A DNA stretch of 64,000 nt from NCBI RefSeq assembly GCF_008728515.1, contig NC_044990.1, forward strand, positions 61,546,879 through 61,610,878, read 5' to 3'. Shown here piece by piece: positions 57,978-64,000 of the stretch (position 1 is its first letter; each line of letters opens with the position of its first letter). The position numbers were made by a program, and so were the translations under genes. Source of the DNA: Papio anubis. Taxonomy: Eukaryota > Chordata > Mammalia > Primates > Cercopithecidae. The notes beneath the pieces are model-generated. The model worked only from the letters and a program-made list of their open reading frames with translations, was not told where the DNA came from and ran no database searches.

Positions 57978-58806
57978 TTGGGTACATGCTCAGTAATGGA
58001 GTTTCTGGGTCTAATGGTAGCTCTGTTTAAGTTATTTGGAAAATCTCCAGTCTGCTTTCCACAGTGGCTGGACTATTTTACATTGCCACTAACAGTGCTT
58101 AAGGATTCCTTTTTCTCCACAGTTTCACTAGCATCTGTTGTTTTTTGACTTCTTAATAATGACCACTCTGACTGCTGTGTAATGTTATCTGATTGTGGGT
58201 TTGATTTGCATTTCTCTAATGATTAGTGATGCAGAGCATTTTCTAGTGTTTCTTTGGTGACTTGTATATCTTCTTTTGAAAATTGTCTGTTTTTGTCTTT
58301 TGCCCATTTTTCGATGGGTTTATTTGTTTTTTGTTTGTTGATTTGCTAAGTTCCCACATAAATTCTGTATATTAGGTCTTGATTATCAAGTGCATAACTT
58401 GCAAATATATTCTTCCATTCTGTAGGTTGCCTGATTGCTCTACTGGTAGTTTATTTTGCTCTGCAGAAGCTCTTCAGTTTATTTGGGTCCCGCTTGTGTA
58501 TTTTTGTTTCTGTTATAATTGCTTTTGGAAACTTAGCCAAAATCCTTTGCCAAGGCTGATATTGAGAAGTATATTTCCTAGGTTGTTTTCTGGGATTTTT
58601 ATTGTATGAGGTCTTAACATTTAAATCTTTAATCCATTTTGAGTTTATTGTTGTATATGATGAAAAACAGAGGTCTAGCTTCAGTCATCTGCATATGGCT
58701 AGCCAGATATTCCAGCACCATTTATTGAATAGGAAGTCCTTCCCACATTGCCTTTTTCTGTTGGCCTTGTCAAAGATGAGATTGTTATACGTGTATGGCT
58801 TTATGA
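57978..58806 (-). mobile_element. L1 ORF2, antisense (right part of the nested stack)
   Basis: Continues the older L1 with 'gggtacatgctcagtaatgg', 'cagtctgctttccacagtgg', 'gatttgcatttctctaatga', 'ttctgtaggttgcctgattg', 'agcaccatttattgaatagg' and ends at 'gtcaaagatgagattgttat'. No frame survives. Confidence 0.9.
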
Positions 58807-59180
58807 GGAGAACTACGCAACACTGCTGAAAAAAATAAGAGCAGACACAAATGAATGGAAACATATTCCATACTCATGAATTGGAAGAATCAATATAGAA
58901 ATGACCATACAGCCCAAAGCAATTTACAGATTTGATGTTACTCCTATCAAACTACCAATTTCATTCTTCACAGATATAGAAAAAACTATTCCAAAATTTG
59001 TATGGAAGCCAAAAATGCCCAAATAGCCAAAGTAAAAAGAACAAAGCCAGAGGCATCATACTAATAGACTGCATACTGTACTATAAAACACCACAGACAC
59101 AAAAACAGCATGGTACTGGTACAGAAACAAACACATGGACCAATGAAACAGAATAGAAAAGTCAGAAACATAGCTGCATA
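58807..59180 (+). mobile_element. L1 ORF2, sense: inverted 5' part of the same L1
   Basis: Sense ORF2 from 'aactacgcaacactgctgaa' through 'cattccatactcatgaat' form words, 'tgaccatacagcccaaagca', 'cagcatggtactggtacaga' to 'ggaccaatgaaacagaatag'. In L1 coordinates it ends just upstream of where the antisense part begins, as expected for a 5' inversion. The flanks 'attttgttgcttttt' (54411-54425) and 'attttgcatttgttt' (59184-59198) may be its worn duplication. Confidence 0.88.
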
Positions 59181-61611
59181 AACATTTTGCATTTGTTTAA
59201 GGAGAAATATGTGGCAACAAAAAGGATTTGGTTGATAATTCTGTCAGTCACATTTTGTACTGATGATAGTTTTAAATGATGTTTCCCTACATTATTTTAT
59301 TTCATTCCACATGAAAATTTTTTGAGAAACTGATGCTAATCATATTATATTGTGTATATTTCATGACCTAGGAGTTAACAAAATAGACAAAAGTTGCAGA
59401 CCTTGAGAAGCTTATGCCCTAGTGGAAAGAGACAACCAGTAAACTTACTAGAGTGAGTAAATAATGGTGACAGGGCTATATAAAAGAATGTGGGAGATCA
59501 TGATTGAGTCCCAGGGGCTTTCAATTATAACCAAGGTTTTCAGGGTTGGCTGTGATCTACTTCTTCTGTCTTTTGCTCAGATATTTGAAGAGAAATTATA
59601 GTTGCCTTCATTGCTGCAAAATGCCTTATTTTCTTCTAGTGTATTTTACAAAATACTACCTTTTTGCTGAACTTGACCTGAAAATAGTGAGTGTTGCTAA
59701 AGTTCTTTAGCAAATTGTTCTCTTACTATGCTCAATAAGCAGTTTATAGAAAATTTACAAACTTTTCTCAAATAACACATTTTTCTAACTCCAATTATCC
59801 ATTTATTCTTAAATGTCTGGCATTCATTCTTCTATTGTCTGGATAACAAACTATGGTAATATTTTAATTACATCATATTTGTTTTTATGCACATTTAAAC
59901 TTAGTTATTAATGGCATGCCTCTTTTTACAGAAACAGAAATGTATGCAGCATCATACATTTATTATTAACAATGTATGTTAATCATATTGAGCCTACACA
60001 AACTTCAATGTATTAGAGCACAGTGATTCTTTTTAAAACATCTAGGTTTGCTGTATTTTTCTTTCTGTACTTATGGTTTTTAAAATTATTTTTCTATGTG
60101 GGGTTTGGGGCTGTCTGTCTGTGTTCTGAAGAATTTACTGAGAATGTATTCTCAAAGCCAAAGCCAAAGCTAGCAGAAAATCATCTGCTGTACTCTCTGA
60201 CCTTTGCTTCGTTCTCTTCTCTCTCCCTTTGACCCTCTGTTTTGACCCTCTGACCTACATTTTATAAGGGCCTTGTGAATAAATTAAACACACTTGGTTA
60301 ATCAGTTTAATGTCAACTGACTAGCAAACTTAATTTCTTCTTCAGAGTCAGTAATGATAGGTGAAGTCCTTCTCATAACCCCTCACTTTTTCTCCATTTC
60401 ATCTTCACATCTTGCTCTTTGATTCTCTTTTTTTCTGCCCTCCTCTTCCACTTTTCAGGACTTTGTTATTATATTGGCCCCATCTTGAAATTCCAGGTTA
60501 ATTTATCTATTTTAATATTAGCTGATTAATAATCTTAATTATAACTTCAACCTTAATACCGCTTTACTATGCCACCCAACATGTTCACATGTTCTGAGAA
60601 TTAAAATATGAACACTTTTGGGAGGCATTATTCTGATTACCACATGGTTACAACAAAAGTATGGAAACTTATAAATAGTTGTTAAGCACAGTATTTTTCA
60701 GAATTGTAAAAAAATATTATTTTAAAATTTTCCATATGGTTTTCTTCTTAATGCATGAGTGATTCTACAGCATTCTTGACATATGGTTTTCCTGAGTGGA
60801 ACATTTTGCAAATATTCTTATCCATCTTGTTAACACTATTTTGATAAAATTAAAATCTGTATTTTAAATTTCATAAAATATCTCTTTCACCTCTCCTCTT
60901 AGTTTGTATAAACTCCTTGTGCTTTATTCCCTCTGCCACCATTGCTTGTTTTTTTCAAATTATTTCAGTAGAATATTTATTTGAGAAATATTTATTTATT
61001 TGAGATCTATATATTAATCCATTAAAATCTAGTGTAATTTTCTTACTGTCAAACTTTCTTCTGTGAAATATTTTTCTATTAGAAGTCATATAGTTTTCCA
61101 TGTTCAAAGATATCTGACTGGCAAGAAGCCGGGGATAGTTCCATTCAGATAGATCTCTAGTCCTCATTACATATGATCCTGCCAAATAGGCCCAAGTTGA
61201 TTAGATTAGAGATGTGGCCTCCCAATGTTATCAACATATAATCTGCTTATTGTCACTTATGAGAAAAAGAATACTGCTCAAAGAGTTTGCTTATACACTA
61301 TACGGTAGTGATTACTTCCCAAGTCAATCCTGTCTCCTGGGCACTTGTAATTGAGAAGCACAGATAGAGATGGAGACTATGTTGATTAAAGAGATGGAGC
61401 CAACAAAAAGTGGTAATAAAGAAAAACTGTATCAAGGGTGACAGAATTCACAGTATACAGCTAAATTGACATGTTACAATAATAACTTGTCTACATGCTC
61501 TGAACCACCCTTAACTATTAAAACTCAGTATGTTTCTCCTTACAAACAAAATGAGTTAAATTTACTTATACTTGTTGAAAGATAAAAGTTAAAGCATTCA
61601 CAAAATGGGGA
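59181..61611. other. Unassigned interval, no gene seen
   Basis: About 2.4 kb with no recognised transposon. A short duplicated 'tgaccctctg' pair lies near 60230-60255. Frames of 69-76 codons have no known domain. Confidence 0.4.
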
Positions 61612-62190
61612 CAGGACTTATATACTCCATAAATAGATGAATGGATAAAGAATATGTGGTACATATAGACCATGGAACATTATTCAACCATAAACAATAA
61701 TAAAATGTCATTTGCAACATGGATGGAACTGAAACACATTATGTTCAGTGAAATAAGTCAGCACAGAAAGACATATTTTGCATGTTCTGATGCATGTGGG
61801 AGATAAAAATTTTTAAAAAATGAACTCAATGATATAGAGACTAGAATGATGATTACTAGAGGTTGAGTAGGGTAGTGAGGAAAGAGGGGTAAAGTGAGAA
61901 TGATTAATGGGTATAAAAATAAAATTGGATAGAATAAATAAGATTTAGTACTTAGTAGTGCAGTGGGGTAGCTATAGTTAACAACACTTTATATATATTT
62001 TTAAATAACTAAAAGATTGGAATTGGAATGTTTCTAACACAAAGAAATGATCAATGCTTAAGGTGATACATACGCTAATTTCCCTGAATTGGTTATAACA
62101 CATTGTATTTCTGTATCGGAACATCGCATGTAGCTGATAATTATATACAACCATGGTGTACCTATAATAATTTAAAACTAAGAAATTTGG
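61612..62190 (+). mobile_element. L1MA/L1PB-type 3' end, sense
   Basis: Sense L1: 'gatgaatggataaagaatat', 'gtggtacatatagaccatgg', 'ttgcaacatggatggaactg', 'gtgaaataagtcagcacaga', 'atgatgattactagaggttg', 'tagctatagttaacaacact' and near the end 'accatggtgtacctataata'. It covers the final ORF2 codons and the 3'UTR and is 5' truncated. Confidence 0.9.
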
Positions 62191-62645
62191 AGCAATGGCT
62201 TGAAAAAATTTTAAAATCAAAGAATATCTAATTCAGTAAAATTGAATGAATATTTATAGTGTGCTAATTCATCTTCTACAAATGTTCATATATATCAAAC
62301 TTTATTCCTACAAAAACCTTTGATATAGGCTTTAAGAATATATTTCAGTTTCTCAGTTTTAGGCAATGTAATGTATACTTTAGAGTTATGCAGAGGCAGA
62401 ATTTGAAAATAATCTCTTCATTTCTAATTCCATGTTCTGTATACATTTTAAATTTTATATATGTTCCTTCAATTGGAAAAGATAAGAACAACAAAATTCT
62501 AGATGAAAAACAAGAGACTCTTTCTAACTTTCTAACATGATCAACAACTAAGCATATGCAAAATAAAAGAAAGCTATAGAGGAAAACTATCTGTAAGTGC
62601 TCTAATATCTTTCAGTATTAGGAAAGAAATAATCATGTAGTAGCT
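62191..62645. other. Unassigned spacer
   Basis: AT-rich, nothing recognised. Confidence 0.4.
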
Positions 62646-63145
62646 TGCATTGGAGAGTTGTCATGGTTACTTTTATGTGTAAAAGTGACTGGGCTATGGG
62701 GTGCCCAGGTATTTGGTTAAATATGCTGTGTGTGTCTATGAGAATGTTTCTAGATGAGATTAACACTTGACTTGGTAGAGTGAGTAAAGAAAAATTGCCC
62801 TCCCTAATGTGTGTGGACCTCATCAAATTCACTGAAGGATCGAATAGAATAAAAAAGCTGTGTTAGGAAGACTGCCTCTCTCTCTCTCTCTTTATGTGAC
62901 TGTCTTTTAGCAGGACCTCAGTCTTCTCCTACCTTTAGTTTGAGACTCAGACTTGGACTTATACACACACACAATCAGCTTTCCTGCTTCAGACTCCGGT
63001 TGAAACTATAGCATACGTTTCCCTGTGTCTGAAAACCTTGTTAACTGCAAATCACGGGGTTTCTCAACTTCTATAATCACATAATCTGCACATTCGTATT
63101 CCTTATAATTTTTCTTCCTTCCTTCCTTCCTTCCTTCTTTCTTTC

Positions 63146-63216
<71 letters not shown>

Positions 63217-63313
63217 CTCTCTCTCTCTCTTTCTTTTTCTTTCTTTTCTTTCTTTCTTTCCTCTCTCTCTTTTCCCCTCATTCTGTTTCTCTGAAGAAGC
63301 CAGATGAATACAG
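62646..63313 (+). mobile_element. LTR-like interspersed repeat, family not named, carrying a microsatellite
   Basis: A widespread human repeat is recognisable: 'ctgggctatggggtgcccag', 'gtatttggttaaatatgctg', 'gtttctagatgagattaaca', 'cttgacttggtagagtgagt', 'aaaattgccctccctaatgt' and 'tggacctcatcaaattcact'. Its known 3' end, CT-rich followed by 'ttctgtttctctgg' and 'actaatacag', reappears after the microsatellite as 'attctgtttctctgaag' and 'gatgaatacag'. So the CTTT tract grew inside the repeat's own CT-rich end. Confidence 0.65.
63112..63271 (+). repeat. CTTT/CCTT polypyrimidine microsatellite
   Basis: Starts with (CCTT)n at 63117-63135, then mostly uninterrupted (CTTT)n to about 63213, (CT)n at 63214-63230, then more CTTT. 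About 160 bases with no purine apart from flanks. Its minus-strand translation is a charged Lys/Glu/Arg repeat and is not a gene. Confidence 0.95.
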
Positions 63314-63343
63314 GGAGCGAGTTAGAAAATATATCCAATATCT

Positions 63344-63616
63344 GTCCTGACACTATGGCTCATGCCTTAATTCCAACACTTTCCTAAGCAAAAGCAAGAG
63401 GATCACTTGAAGCCAGGAGTGGAAGATGAGCCTGAACAACAGAGTGAGTCCCTGACTCTACAAAGAAAAAAAAATTAAACAGCCATGGGGCATGTGCCTG
63501 TAGTCCCAACTACTTGAGAGGCTGAGTTGGGAGGATTGCTTGAGGTGAAGAGGTAAAGGCTGCAGTAAGTTATGAGGGCATCACTACACTACAGCCTGGG
63601 CAACACAGCAAGATAG
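63344..63616 (+). mobile_element. AluJ-like element, sense
   Basis: 'cactatggctcatgccttaa', 'gaggatcacttgaagccagg', 'agtggaagatgagcctgaac', 'cctgtagtcccaactacttg', 'gaggctgcagtaagttatg' style text and 'acagcctgggcaacacag'. It is old and diverged. The tail merges into the polypurine tract. Confidence 0.88.
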
Positions 63617-63652
63617 AAAAGAAAAGAGGAGAGGAGAGGAGAGGAGAGGGGG

Positions 63653-63683
<31 letters not shown>

Positions 63684-63828
63684 GCAAGGAAAGGAAAGGA
63701 CAAGGAAAGCAAAAGGAAAAGGAAAAGGGAAAGGGAAAGGAAAAGAAAAGAAAAGAGAGAAAGAAAGGAGAGAAAGGAAGGAAGAAGGGAGGGAAGGAAG
63801 GAATGAGGGAAGGAAGGAAGGAGGGAAA

Positions 63829-63924
<96 letters not shown>

Positions 63925-64000
63925 AGGAAGGAAGGAAGGAAGGAGAGAGAGAGAAGGAAGGAAAGAAGGAAGGAAGGAAAGAAAAAGGAAGAAAGAGAGA
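63617..64000 (+). repeat. Polypurine microsatellite (GAAA, GGAAA, GGAA, GA) running off the window
   Basis: About 384 bases, nearly all A and G. Sub-blocks are (GAGAG)n near 63625-63650, (AAAAG)n to 63680, (GGAAA)n to 63750, (GGAA)n, then pure (GAAA)n from about 63828 to 63908, (GA)n and (GGAA)n to the end. It began as the A tail of the Alu at 63344. Confidence 0.95.

Noticed and set aside
63006..63353. 115-codon minus-strand frame rich in Lys, Glu and Arg
   Set aside because: It is the translation of the CTTT microsatellite, not a protein gene.
1..64000. tRNA, U6, 7SK, Y RNA or 5S genes
   Set aside because: Looked for their characteristic starts and box A/B context; only Alu and MIR (RNA polymerase III-derived SINEs) were found.
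1..64000. A new multi-gene biological system
   Set aside because: No cluster of intact genes exists; all open frames of note are transposon remnants or chance.

Overview
The window looks like ordinary, AT-rich, CpG-poor euchromatin from a primate, most likely human or another ape. The organism call rests on the repeats: Alu elements, 5'-truncated L1PA copies with clean target-site duplications (TSDs), MST/THE1-type MaLR elements, MLT1 LTRs, Tigger1/Tigger2 DNA transposons, and old MIR and L2 fragments. I found no intact cellular protein-coding gene, tRNA, rRNA, snRNA, CRISPR array or CpG island. Almost every open frame is either a short random frame in AT-rich DNA or a decayed piece of L1 ORF2 or Tigger transposase. 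The window is therefore intergenic or deep-intronic. Repeat names come from recognising sequence by eye; family-level calls (L1, Alu, MIR, Tigger1, MaLR) are firm, subfamily names are approximate.

Layout. 1-2.6 kb: an old L1 with an inverted 5' part, carrying a smaller L1 tail. 2.6-9.7 kb: mostly unassigned, with MIR and L2 relics. 9.7-11.9 kb: a GC-richer LTR/ERV-like block, an L1 fragment and an Alu. 12.1-17 kb: two old L1M pieces, a MIR, an MLT1 LTR and a GATA microsatellite. 17-29.6 kb: mainly unassigned DNA with a few MIRs and an MLT1 LTR, including about 7.4 kb almost free of recognisable repeats. 29.6-31 kb: a clean L1PA insertion followed by an L2. 31-36.8 kb: another repeat-poor stretch. 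36.8-44.5 kb: a large L1 with an inverted 5' part, its own 5'UTR, a mosaic of MaLR pieces, an Alu and an internal inverted duplication. 45-50.6 kb: an L1M relic, a solo MST/THE1 LTR, a Tigger1 carrying an ERV LTR, and another ERV-like LTR. 53.7-59.2 kb: a Tigger2-like element and a nested stack in which a 5'-inverted L1 was hit first by a complete MST-type LTR-internal-LTR element and, separately, by an L1PA. 59.2-64 kb: an L1 3' end, an LTR-like repeat containing a large CTTT microsatellite, and an Alu ending in a polypurine microsatellite that runs off the window.

Nothing here works together as a genetic pathway, and I see no previously undescribed biological system. What deserves attention is structural: three L1 copies with the twin-priming architecture, an inverted duplication inside an L1, two different internal duplications in one Tigger1, composite MaLR/L1 junctions, paired CTTT and GAAA tracts in inverted orientation, and several repeat-free blocks whose conservation should be tested.
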